From assembly GCA_958295665.1 (NCBI GenBank), contig OY282558.1:356259053-356323052 (forward strand): DNA of 64,000 nt, read 5' to 3'. Each line of letters begins with the position of its first letter. Positions within the stretch are counted from its first letter, which is position 1. The notes beneath the pieces were generated by a model. The model searched no databases, had not been told where the DNA came from, and worked only from the letters and a program-made list of their open reading frames with translations. The position numbers were made by a program, and so were the translations under genes. This DNA comes from Tipula vernalis. Lineage: Eukaryota; Arthropoda; Insecta; Diptera; Tipulidae. Shown here piece after piece: positions 36,546-47,540 of this stretch.

Positions 36546-37119
36546 ATTAAATTTTATGCATCACTTTTGCCACAGCCAACTTTATATCACTAAGAAAAAA
36601 AATTTAAATAAAAAACAAACTTGTAATTTGGCTAAACCTACTTCGACTAAAGCTTTTTTGATTAAACGTACATTTGCCATTCAATTTGTTTTGTTATATG
36701 TTATTAGCCTAATATGCAAATTTGCCAAAGATATTTTGATGAAGCATAACTTTGTTAAATGTCGTTTGCCATTTAAACGGCTCCCCAATTTTTCTGTGGC
36801 ACGTGTGCAAGATTCATAAACATATCAAGAATTTTGTGAACAATGATTCTCACAGAATATATCAATTGAAACTTATACCAGTGAGCCTATAGCTCGCTCC
36901 ACTGAAAATTAGAAACAATTAAAAGTTTTATGGTCGGTGAATGTACAGCATATTTTATTTAGTGAATGATCAGACAGCCTTAAGTATTTGAGGATAAGCA
37001 TTATCATTAGCAAATATATACTTGCAAATTTCAGTTTTCTTATAGTTTCGTGTTATCTATAAATAAATAATAACGTTACCGTAACATATTATTATTACCG
37101 TAACATACCTCACAAATTA
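36546..37119. other. Spacer with TTTGCCA-word block
   Basis: A 97-codon plus frame (36,526-36,819) is composed of this repeat and matches no domain. Words such as TTTGCCATT, TTTGCCAAAG and AAACGTACATTTGCC recur between 36,640 and 36,790 and resemble the block at 28,205-28,470 in inverse orientation. A short TA run lies near 37,117-37,131. Confidence 0.45.
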
Positions 37120-37255
37120 TATATATATATAAAGGCTGTTCAAATTTGAGGTATCTTTTTAAATATTTCGCCATTTATATTTTTTGGTATTAGAGTACCA
37201 CAACCCAAATAACATATTTGACAGATGACAAGTACAAATATTTCGGTTAGCTAAA

Positions 37256-37575
37256 ATGGGTCGCTACACGAGTGAACAACGTGTTTTCATTATTAAAGCT
37301 TATTTTAAATATGGTGACAGCTATTCAGAAGTTGGAAGAAAATTTCGTTCAAAATACGGTAGATAAAATGGTCTGACAAACAGTGCTATTAAACTTATCA
37401 TTGATAAATTTAAAGAAACTGGTTCAGTTCAAGATCAGAGAAGAAGAATTTTTTATCGTAGTGATCGTTCAAGTGAAAATATTGCCGCTGTGAGAACAAG
37501 TGTTGCTGAACTGCCAAGGACATCAATTCGTCGCCGTTCACAGCAATTAAGCCTCAAACCAACACTTGATGTAAA
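37256..37575 (+). pseudogene. Truncated mariner-like transposase N-terminus (DUF4817-type helix-turn-helix)
   Basis: An ATG at 37,256 opens MGRYTSEQRVFIIKAYFKYG, followed by SYSEVGRKFRSKYGR, a stop (TAA at 37,364-37,366) and, in frame, AIKLIIDKFKETGSVQD, RRR, and ENIAAVRTSVAELPRTSIRRRSQQL. This is the DUF4817/HTH_48-like DNA-binding domain plus second helix-turn-helix of insect mariner-family transposases. The catalytic part is replaced at about 37,575 by the minisatellite beginning ACACTTGATG. The sequence just upstream (37,135-37,255), starting GGCTGTTCAAATTTGAGG, could be its terminal region. Confidence 0.75.
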
Positions 37576-37727
37576 AATTATCAAATGGTCGGTCCCTGGG
37601 GTCGGCCAAATAAATAACGAGCAATATTTCCATCAAATGTTGTACGATATTCCGCTGACGAAATTTGTTCAACAAAAATCAAAAGTCCAAAGTCAAATGA
37701 TTTTTGTCGAATGTTTGTAGTATCAGA
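37563..37727 (+). repeat. Minisatellite unit copy
   Basis: Starts ACTTGATGTAAAAATTATC, followed by GGTCGGTCCCTGGGGTCGGCC, and ends TCGAATGTTTGTAGTAT. It is the same unit as in the array at 39,215-39,535 and is unusually GC-rich at the GGTCCCTGGGGTC core. Confidence 0.85.
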
Positions 37728-38168
37728 GCCTACTCTATAAATAAGAGCCTCCACATTGACTGTATTTTTTACTAAGCTTAAAATAAAGTACATAAAATTT
37801 TTTCTTTACTATGAAACTATATGGGAAAACGATTGTTTTCATTTACATTTTTAGTCTATAAGAATTATGAGCTTTTACATTATTTTTATACGAAAATGTT
37901 CATAAAACATGTAAATTTATTTGATTGAAAAATCGAATCATGAAAGAGTTTATTTCTTTGTGAAAATCCTCTTGAAATATAAACTATTGCTAAACTTTTA
38001 TGGAATGTTGTTGTTGTAAAATACGTCATAACATACAATTTATAAACAATTATAACCATCTCTTTTTAGTCTCCTTCTAAAAGCATTGCCACATGACAAA
38101 ATTCTGTCCGAATACAGATTCATATCATGTGGCAATGCTTTATTAACGACATTTTGTTTAAACCATAG
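37728..38168. repeat. Segment related to the end of foldback A, with a perfect hairpin
   Basis: 37,728-37,760 (AGAGCCTACTCTATAAATAA, then GAGCCTCCAC) matches the terminal inverted repeat of foldback A. Near the far side, AAAGCATTGCCACATGA (38,080-38,096) and TCATGTGGCAATGCTTT (38,125-38,141) form a perfect 17-bp stem with a 28-nt loop. A solo end or deletion derivative of the foldback family is likely. Confidence 0.55.
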
Positions 38169-39217
38169 ATGTCGCATACAATGAAAAACTTATAAAAAAA
38201 TCAAAAAGGTGATCGAACCGGTCGGATTCTAAAATCGGTCTGATTTTTGATTTGGTTAAACATATTTTGGTGGCTTCCCTCTATAGTAATAATTAAATTG
38301 TAATAATAATTAATTTAATATAATTTTTTTATAAATTTACTAAAATTAAACCATTGCTATGAAAGAAATTATGGTAATTTTACGTAAAAAGTTTTCTTTC
38401 AAATCGTTTACTCAGCCCGAATCCCTGTTGTTTTTAATTGTATGTTAAGTGACATCTAGGAATGGGAATAATAAGTAAGAGCTATTTTATTTTATACACC
38501 GCTCTCGAATGTTATGACAATTCAAATATTACAAACAAAAACTTATTTTGAATGGGTCATTAATTTTTGGGAATAAAAATCGATGCCAAATATTAATCAT
38601 GTTGTATTTATTTTCAGCTGTGTCTTAATTTAAATACAATAATATTTTTAATACTTGAGAAATAAATAAGGCATTTATATTACAGTTAATGTTTGTTGGT
38701 TATATCGTTTATTTGTGATGCATCTGGGTTGATTTGATTTTTTTGATTTCTTCGCGCTCAATGCATATTATTATAATTTTTTCTCTTTGACTCTCTTCGA
38801 TTTATTTTAATTTTGGCTGTTCAACGTATTGTCTTTTTTTTTACTATTGATTTTAGTTGTGAATAAGTGATGACGTCATTAAATAGAATATTCTCTTTTT
38901 AATACATATTGTTGTTGTTGTAGAACGTTTTTTAATTTAATTCCCTTATTTTCTTTTGATTATATCTGAAAAATGGGGAAGCTTGAGAATCTGTGCTTTA
39001 AATGAGTTAGTCATTGAGTTGTTTATTAGTGATTTCAGAAAAAATTATTTATCTAGGTTTAATTTTTAATTCATATTTTTTCGTCAATCGAAATCGCGTT
39101 TTTTCATACAAACTCTATGAAAATAAATTATTTTTTAGTGTTTCTATGTCCTTTATTTTAAGTTCATTTTTTACATGCCGGCTCTATTCATATCAAGATG
39201 GTTCTGGTAGTATGCAC
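38169..39217 (+). repeat. 1.05-kb direct repeat, copy 2
   Basis: Second copy of 35,493-36,545, offset by about 2.68 kb. It carries the same landmarks, including TGACGTCA at 38,871-38,878. Immediately after it comes the minisatellite. Confidence 0.92.
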
Positions 39218-39535
39218 TTGATGCAAAAATTATCAAATGGTTAGTTACTGGGGTCGGCCATATAAATAACAAGCAGCCATATTCCGCCGATGAAATTTGT
39301 TCAACAAAAATCAAAACTCCCAAGATCAAATGATTTTTCACGAATATTCGTAGTATGCAAATGGTCGGTCCCTGGGGTCGCAGCAATATTTGCATCAAAT
39401 GTTGTACGATATTCCGCTGACGAAATTTGTTCAACAAAAATCAAAATCCCAAAGTCATTGATTTTTGTCGAATGTTTGTAGTATGCACTTGATGCAAAAA
39501 TTATCAAATGGTCGGTCCCTGGGGTCGGCCATATA
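39215..39535 (+). repeat. Minisatellite array, about 2.5 units
   Basis: Units of roughly 120-160 bp, each with CACTTGATGCAAAAATTATC (absent in one), a TGGGGTCGGCC or TGGGGTCGC core, GAAATTTGTTCAACAAAAAT, and a TTTGTAGTATGCA end. The same unit stands alone at 37,563-37,727. Units differ by internal deletions, so the period is irregular. Confidence 0.85.
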
Positions 39536-40137
39536 ACGTCATACGTATATTATTAATCTCAGTTCCATGTGAATCGTTTGCAGCGCATGGTGGAATCAGC
39601 TCCATGCATTTCCAACAGCTGATGGACACGATGCATTCACTGCAGCAAATCTTGACGCGAACGTGTTAACTCAAAAAATTCTACAACAAATGAGTTTTAA
39701 TTGATGCTGTCAAAATGAGCTAGTGAAATCAATTCGAAAGATTTTTCTTACATATTGAAGTAAGAAACATAGTTTTAATGTATGCATTTCTTCAGAAAAG
39801 AAGATTTAAAAAATGACAAAAAATTAATTATTGTAGATTTTAGCGAAGCAGTAGAAATATATCACGGACTACCAGTGCAAGAAGCATTATTCTAGACTTT
39901 ATAGTGAATTTTCAGAGATTTTACATGAATCGCGTTTGTACTATGATTCTGTACTAATACCATTTTATCAAATGAATAAAATAAGGGTATTTGCATGAAA
40001 ACTTGATTGACGTACGAGTACATCAGTTTTAGCATCACGATACAGATGACTTGACGAGCTGATTTGTGACCTTATAACAAAAACTCTTTTTAGTTTATTT
40101 CAATTACCCAACCTAACTAATTTTTTATCATTTTAGT
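39536..40137. other. Unassigned spacer
   Basis: Slightly less AT-rich at 39,560-39,680, where a plus frame fragment reads without a recognisable motif. No RNA gene or terminal repeat seen. Confidence 0.4.
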
Positions 40138-40629
40138 ATGATTATAATTTTTTGGCAACTCGACAATTATTTTGAAAGTGGTCTTGCTGAAATGTTTATT
40201 AAATATTTTTTTAAATTACCGGACACGCGCACCTCATTGATTTTGCTCACATTTTCTATAGACACCTTGTTTTCCTTAATAAATACTAATGAGAATTTTA
40301 GTGAGACACGTCAGTATCAATTTGAAATCAAAAAACTGCAACCTTGTTATGTATACAGCACAGCAACTCAATTATTATTCTACCCATCTAATAAAACGAA
40401 TATAAAATACTTTCAAGTCCCTAACGTATGCACACAAAAAAAAACAGAAGGAAAAAAATTTCAATCCACTAGCAACAGTAAAAAAAGTAATAATACTGAT
40501 AATAATAGTAAAAGCAATAATAAACTCTGTCTCTGTAATAAATTTCAACATTATATAATTTCTAAATATATAAAGTTTATTAAAAAGAAAAAAAAAAAGT
40601 TCAATTACAACAGCTTTTTTTATTTTTGA
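40138..40629 (+). other. 163-codon open frame, unassigned
   Basis: One of the longest uninterrupted frames that is not an obvious element. It starts with a hydrophobic-aromatic stretch, has an S/N/K-rich low-complexity middle (about residues 105-135) and a lysine-rich, aromatic end. There is no signal peptide or domain. In such AT-rich DNA a frame of this length with lysine/asparagine/isoleucine bias can arise by chance; I rate it as probably not a gene. Confidence 0.25.
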
Positions 40630-43525
40630 ACCTCAAACAGACAAAACACGTTCTCCATTTGAAATTATTATTTTTTCGATTTTGTTGCAACGTACATACG
40701 CCAGAGCTTTTATTTTAACTACTCAACTATAGTTATTATGTGTATTGCATTTGTAGAGTAAAATTTTGTATTTTATTTTCCATATTCATAAAAATACAGC
40801 AATAATAACGGTACATTAATAAAAAGAGTTCTAAACATAGTTTGTTGTTTTACATGTTAAGCTTATTAAATAGAATAAGTTGTATCTATGTTTTCTCTAA
40901 TTTACTAAAGGAACATGTAGAAATGTATTATATGTATGTGTGTATGAGAGTAATAACGTCTACAACTTGAAACAGAATATTTACGTTTTGAAAGAAGAAG
41001 CTTTAAAACTAAGATGTTATATCCATAATATATTCTTACAAAATATATGTTATTATACGACTATGCAAAGCTTTATTATAATGGTAAGTGAAATGTGGGT
41101 TAATGTTGAACATACACAATGTCATGATATATGCTGTAATGTTAAGTATATGGGAAGATGGTTTGCTAGAAGTCATAAATAAGGAAATTTTCTCTTAAAT
41201 TAAATTTCTTATTTAATGTAATTTAAATAAAATATACAACATATTGATTTGAGAGATTGACTCAAATGCGCAAAAAAAACTAATTTAAATCACGATTTAT
41301 GAAAGTTATTAAATCCGGGGAGACTTTAAGCCCCATCATTATATTGTTATAATGATGATAAATTTAAAAGATGTTTAATTTATGTTAGCATCATTTTCTT
41401 CCCATTGAACCCAAAACATACATAATATGAATTACCACTATTCAGTACTATAAGTAGACTCTTATGGTGTACTTAAAGTTCATGTATGATTTATAATTTG
41501 TTTGCCATTTACTATTATATTTCTTCATAAAAGTGAATTAATGTTATGAATGACAACATAAAATGCAGAAAAATATTTTTTGTTCTCATATGTATAGTGT
41601 ACCAAGATACATAGTAACAAGGTTTAGAGTTTATAGTTCATTAAAATGATGATTTTGTTGTGATGTTGATGTGAATGGATACAGTTTCTGTTTTGTTTTT
41701 AAAAGCTCATTTTATACAATCATAGGATTTTTTATTCGTATTCTGGTTCAAATGTACTACAGTAAATATACATAATATATAATATGCCGTAAGCTTGCGG
41801 CAACATATTTTTTTATGACAACTTTATGGTTTGTTTATAGTAAATAACAACACTATATTTAGTATTTTGTAATTGTTTTTGTTGGTTTAGTATATTTTAG
41901 TTTTAAGCTTTAAATGATAGTACTCATGAGGAACAAATTCAACATATTGGAGAGATTGTATCCGTTTAGACGGCAGTCTTTGTTCTAATGAGTACGGTCG
42001 ATAATGATAATAAAATTAAAATGTTGTTAATTATCGTCTAATCTACCACTATACAAGAAAACTATTCAACTGCAATTCAACACGATCACGAGTAACCTCG
42101 AAAATCTTGTACATTAAAATCTTGTGAATAATATAATGTAGCCTCGAGCAGGCATATTATTGCTAAAATCACCAAACATAATTATTTGACTACTCATGTA
42201 ATCCAATGACCATTAGATTTGCAATAAATATTCTAAATTGGGTTGGTAATTTTCTGACATACATATTTAACCTGGTATTTAGCAGTTGATTGATTGATTG
42301 AGAGTGCACGACAAAGTTAAATGCCAGTCTCCAGGAATACGTCTGGGTGAACCCCGCACCCTTGTACAACAACAAAAAATAAACCGATGGAAAAGAAAGG
42401 TAAGTTACTAATAAAGACTCGACTTCGTTCCAGACACCAAAATAGTTGATGATTAGTTTTTGTTATAATCATAAAGTTAGTAAATTATTTAGCACAAGAC
42501 AACAAAATTTCTAACAACAAGTTCATTTACTGCTTTAGTTCCTGGGAAGTTGATTCAGGCGCTTCAAATATTTCTTGAAATTTAAATCCGCATTAAATCT
42601 TTTTTAATAAATAATCGCACTCTAAAACTATTTAAGTCTAAATTTAATTTAGTCAAATAAACTAAAAATTATTCTTTATGCGACTACAAATAAATTCAAT
42701 ATTAAAAATATGTACGCGCCTTGGCTACTTCAACTTCCTGAAAATAATATAATATTTCTGAAAATTTGTTGTTGATTCGAATAACAATGTATGCTACCAT
42801 CTTTATTTATTTGGTTTAGCTAATAAACTAAACGAAAGGGAGAGCCTATCTCTTACGTGGGGAGAATGGAAACAATGCAAACCAAAAACTACCTCTACAT
42901 ATAATAGGGAATTTGTAACTGCGTATAGAATTTTCAATTCTTTAGTAACTAGGTTTATCTGAATTTTATATTCATTGAATCATTCAAATCAAACTGCATA
43001 ACCTAATCATAATTAAACCAAACGAGAATGTTATAATAATTTACATCGAGTGCAAAAAGTATACCTGCAAACCCAGGCGTTACAATCAATATCCTCACAA
43101 AACAACGGGACACCCATTAAAACTCCATCTCAAAAACATCCACCACTTTTAACCTATTCCTGCCGACCAACAAATGTCACATCGCACTCTGTGGAACTCA
43201 CCACCTAAACATGTAATAATCTTTAAACGCCACCTGGGCTGAAAGACAAAACTGGGTAATTACAAACAAATAAAAGGTTAAATTAACAATGTACTATGAT
43301 TGTTTTTCAACCGACCTTGCGCTTGTTTATTAATACTAAATTGGCTAGGTTATTTATTAAATTATAACTCAATACAGGTAAATTCAAACGAAATGCTACA
43401 GTAATTGGCCGGTTATTGTAACCTTAGCTACTTATTTGACCTAACTTAGGTTTTAAGTTAATATTTTTAAATTATTTAAACACTATTAGATTAAACCAAC
43501 CAATAATTTTAATGTTCACGTAACT
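40630..43525. other. AT-rich stretch without recognisable gene
   Basis: Includes two short unassigned frames: plus 40,940-41,182, which has a cluster of cysteines near its end, and minus 42,190-42,375. Neither has a recognisable domain. No RNA gene or terminal repeat found. Confidence 0.45.
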
Positions 43526-43805
43526 AAGCAGAAAGGTTAATTTTAACGAAATTTTGTACTAACCACTCAGTTAAGTTAACTTTTGCTGGCCATTGGGACA
43601 ACTAGGATTAGTTTTAAAAATTTTTGAACTAGCCACTCAGTTAGGATAACTTTTACTGAGCATTGAAACAACCAAGCACTAAGGTTAGTTTTAACCAAAT
43701 TTTGAACTAATTGCTTAGTTTAGAGAACTTTTGCTATTCATTAAATCAACTAAGCACAAACGTTAATTTTACCGAAATTTTCAATTAATTGCTCAGTACA
43801 ATAAA
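43526..43805 (+). repeat. Short degenerate tandem repeat, ~80-90-bp period
   Basis: The phrase GTTA(A/G)TTTTAA-GAAATTTTG-ACTA-CCACTCAGTTA, then AACTTTTGCT and CATTG-ACAACTA, recurs about three and a half times, each copy about 80-90 bp. Copies differ by substitutions. Confidence 0.75.
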
Positions 43806-44835
43806 TAATATCATATAGTTTAAATAATAATTTTGGACCCGTCATCTCACAAGCATTGATTTTACTTCTTCATAGTTTAGATTAACAACTACTATGTCAT
43901 GCAATCGTAATAACAACAACGTAAATTTTGATGATTGATAAATTTTAAGCGGTTATTTCGATCGAAAGAGAATTTACCGGAATGTCTTCTCCAATATTTC
44001 CCCCAAATGCTCTTTGGAATAAAAAAATAAAACATTTGCAGCTGCATGTGTTCGTAAATTGGCTTTGGACAAAAAAAATGTTAAAAATTGGCTTTTGAAA
44101 CAAATATGGATCAGATTAACCAAGACGCATAGATACAGATTTTACTTTACCCTAGTCTAAATTAACTATTTCAAATAACCCAAAGCGCTTACGTACATAT
44201 TTTACTTTACTGTAGTTTAAATAAACACTGCAAGGTCATTCAATTGTAATATTAACCTTGCACTTAAGAAAAATAGATTTATAGTTTATTAAAAGCGATT
44301 TTCTTGACAAATTAACCAAAACCTAGGTTATTATTACTTAAATTGATTAAACTTTACAAAATCCACATCTTCTTTTATCTCAAGGCATCAACCCGCAACA
44401 CAAGTTTTAAGTAACACCGAAATTTAATATTGATAAAACATTTCAATTCTAATTTATGATGTTTAGAATTCTAAATATCCCAAATATTTTAAAACACTTA
44501 AATTCTAAAATATCAAATCTAACAAATTTAAAAAACTACAAAATTTTTATTTCCACATTTATAATTTAATTAGCTAATCGAAGATACTTCTAAAATCAAA
44601 ATTAACATAAACAATAATTTGTTATTGGTTGAGTGATGTTTATTTTAACGATACCTGAAATTTAAAACATAAATAGATTTTTTCCAAAATCATTGACTAA
44701 TTCTTGTGTCAGGAAACATATCATCAAATAATTTATTTTTTCAATATTGCACAAAAATGGGAAGAAAAAAAATTCACCCACAACGTTTTATAACTCTACC
44801 TAAATTAAACTGAATTAAATTAAAACCCAAAATAA
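43806..44835. other. AT-rich stretch, nothing recognised
   Basis: No gene or RNA signal seen. It ends with the left copy of the SINE target duplication at 44,823-44,835. Confidence 0.45.
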
Positions 44836-45132
44836 CCGAGCAAACGGCGCAGTGGTTAAAACTGCGGCGGTTGGATCGGGAGGTACCGGGTTCGAATCCC
44901 TATAGGGACGATCGGTGATGAAGATGAACACATCTATGACCCCCTGTTGAGAGTGCAGAATCCATAGGCCGACCCATCTTTCATGTCAGCACTACAGGTT
45001 GGTATGAAGCAATGCAATGTGCAGGTGTTTTGTCAAAGACGGATCTGTAGCCGCCCGTCCTCGATTTGGCTACTCCAGGCGTAAAGTAGTACGGTAAAAA
45101 ATAAATCAAAAGAAACAAACCAACAAACAAAC
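44836..45132 (+). mobile_element. tRNA-derived SINE with 13-bp target duplication
   Basis: A tRNA-like head carries both internal RNA polymerase III promoter boxes: A box around GGCGCAGTGG (44,846-44,855) and B box GGTTCGAATCC (44,889-44,899). It is followed by an unrelated body of about 200 bp and a CAAA-type simple tail (45,111-45,132). AAACCCAAAATAA occurs exactly on both sides (44,823-44,835 and 45,133-45,145), the signature of LINE-driven insertion. GC content is well above the flanks. The parental tRNA and the partner LINE are not identifiable by eye. This is the cleanest recent insertion in the window. Confidence 0.93.
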
Positions 45133-45145
45133 AAACCCAAAATAA

Positions 45146-46121
45146 AGCAACTAAAATAAACCAAAAAATAAATTAAAAAGTACAATTAAAAAAATAAAAA
45201 TAAATTAAATTTACGGAGAAAGATAAAAACACGTCTTTCTCCAACGAGTGTCCGATATGATGGTTGTAATTATTATTTGCTTGACCGAAGAGTTAGTAAT
45301 AATCCGAAATCTTATCCGGGAAGAATTGGTTATGGTCTGGGGAGGATTTGTGAAAATGTCGAGGTCGAGTTAGTTTTTACAAAATCAAAAAATGACTACG
45401 GAATCGAACATTTCAATTTTAAGATTCAACGGCCGTTCGAACCCTAGATTTTCAACCAGAATATCGAATTTTTTACCTGGCCTCCCCAATTATTATTTAA
45501 ACGTTATGAAAACGTTAGCGGCTTGGCTTGGCTTTCTAGTAAATAGATTTTAGAAGGGCACGAGCAATATAATGATGAAGAGTTGCTCATCGAAGCCATT
45601 AAATCTGCTTTATCCGAATTAACATTGAACTATATTGAGTCTCTTTATCTTTCAATGCCCAATAAACTATTTGGGTTTATTTAAAAAAATGGACATTAGC
45701 ACTCATTATTAAAAAAACCAAAAAATGTATTGTTATAAATAAAACCTAACTATATTCAAATTCTTCAAGTATTTAAAAAACGCATTTTTTGGTGTAACGT
45801 AACAAAATACCAAAAGTTGAGACTTCAACACCCTAAAAAAAAAAATTGATGGTTCTATTATCTTAGTGATTGAACAATTCTTTAAATAATTTTTTAAATG
45901 GTAATTTTTGAATTAATTTTGGATTATGGGGTACCATACAGATGTTATTTAAGGCGTCACAATACATTTTTTCTATCATATTCCATTAAACCATTTCAGA
46001 GTTATTGTCAAAAATTTATACAATTCAATAATTTAGTGATCCCTATAAACAGTTTTTATGACTCGGATTCAAGACATCTAACTTTTATAGGTCTATATGC
46101 TTTATTCATATATCAATACTA
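45146..46121. other. AT-rich stretch, nothing recognised
   Basis: A GTTCGAACCC near 45,434 resembles a B box, but no A box sits at the right distance upstream. A 75-codon plus frame at 45,898-46,125 lacks a domain. Confidence 0.45.
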
Positions 46122-47540
46122 TTAAAGTTAGCCGAAAGTTGCTAACCGAAAGCGAAAAGTCGATAATGCAGATTGTGTTATCCCAGCCCATAATAAAAAT
46201 TGGAGTCGTTATCAATCGGACCCTGTTAAAGGTAGCGGAAAGTTGTAGATCTATTTTATTGAGGTGACTTGTCAATAGCTATTGCGGAAATAAAGTTCAG
46301 TTCAAGTTTCCGGAGCGAAATATTCCGATTTTTAAAAAATAACTAGAAAATTTGTATAAAATCAGCCTCTAGAGTGTTATATCTGGAGTTGTATTTTATT
46401 GATGTGATTTGTCAATAGCTATCGATAGAGAAAGATATGAATGTATACGAAAAAGATATGAATGTATTAAATGACCCTCTAGAGTGTTATGTCTAGAGAT
46501 GGATCGCATTGATGTGACTTGTAAGTTATCGCAGGAAGTAAATTTAGTTCAATTTTCCCGTGGGAAATCTCGGAAAATTCGACTGTTATGTGTTATGTCT
46601 GGAGATGTATTTTATTATTATGACTTGTCAACAGATATCGCATGTAAAAAATTCATTTCAAGTTTCCCATAGGAAATCTTGAAAAATTCGATTTTCCAAA
46701 ATCATTTGAAAATTTGTAAAAAAGCGTCTTATAATCAGCGTCTAGAGTGTTATGTCTGGAAATGTATTGCATTGATGTGAGTTGTCAATAGACTGGTCGA
46801 TAGCTATCACAAAAAAAAAAAAAATTGGCTTAGGAATCCCATGGCAAATCTCGGAAAATTTGAAAATGTTTTCAGACGAAAGTAAGAAATGAATATATAA
46901 AATCAGCCTCTAGAGTCTTATTTCTAGAGATGGATTGCATTGACATAACTTGTTAATAGCTATTGCTGGAAAAAAAATTCAGCTCAAGATTCCCGTGGGA
47001 AATTTTTGGATAATTCGATTTTCCAAAAAACCTAAGAACATTTGTGTAAAATCGGCCTCTAGATTGTTTTGTCTGGAGACGTATTTTATTGATGTGACTT
47101 GTTAATACCAATTGTATAAATCTTCTCCAGACATAACACTCCAGAGACTGATTTTATATGTTAATTTCTTACTTTAGGCTGGACACTTTTTGAAATTTTC
47201 CGAGATTTCCGTCGGGATACTTGAACGAAATTTTTTTCCTGCGATAGCTATTGACATGTCACTTAGAAACGATTCAACTACAAATATACACTCTACAGGC
47301 TAATTGTATTCTAATTTTGTGGATTCTTCGGATTTTCCAGTATTTTCCACGATTAAGTTAAACAAAGTTTTCCACATAGACTATTTATAAAAATTTCATC
47401 ATATTTCATATTTTATCAATGTATCCTATTTACTTTCAGCTGATAATCACCAAATTTGTTTATTTTTGTTTGGAATATTAATAACACAATCTGCATTATC
47501 CACTTTTTACATTCGGCAGTAAACTTTCGGCTAACTTTAA
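46122..47540. mobile_element. Foldback element B with internal subrepeats
   Basis: Outer ends match as inverted repeats: TTAAAGTTAGCCGAAAGTT at the left, then GATAATGCAGATTGTGTTAT; the complements lie at 47,466-47,540. Inside, a unit containing CTAGAGTGTTATGTCTGGAG, ATTGATGTGACTTGTCAATA, GCTATCGC and AAATCTCGGAAAATTCGATT repeats at irregular 110-165-bp steps from about 46,370 to 47,110. It then appears inverted from about 47,120 to 47,280. Non-coding. Target duplication not clear. A degraded relative lies at 19,240-20,225. Confidence 0.8.

Noticed and set aside
35493..39217. Direct repeats as LTRs of a retrotransposon
   Set aside because: They begin TG and end CA, but no matching target duplication flanks them and the interior lacks any gag or pol sequence.
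40138..40629. 163-codon frame as a real protein-coding gene
   Set aside because: Biased, low-complexity composition in AT-rich DNA, no domain, no supporting signals. Kept only as an unassigned frame.
45428..45445. GTTCGAACCC resembling a tRNA B box
   Set aside because: No A box upstream and no foldable tRNA; treated as chance.
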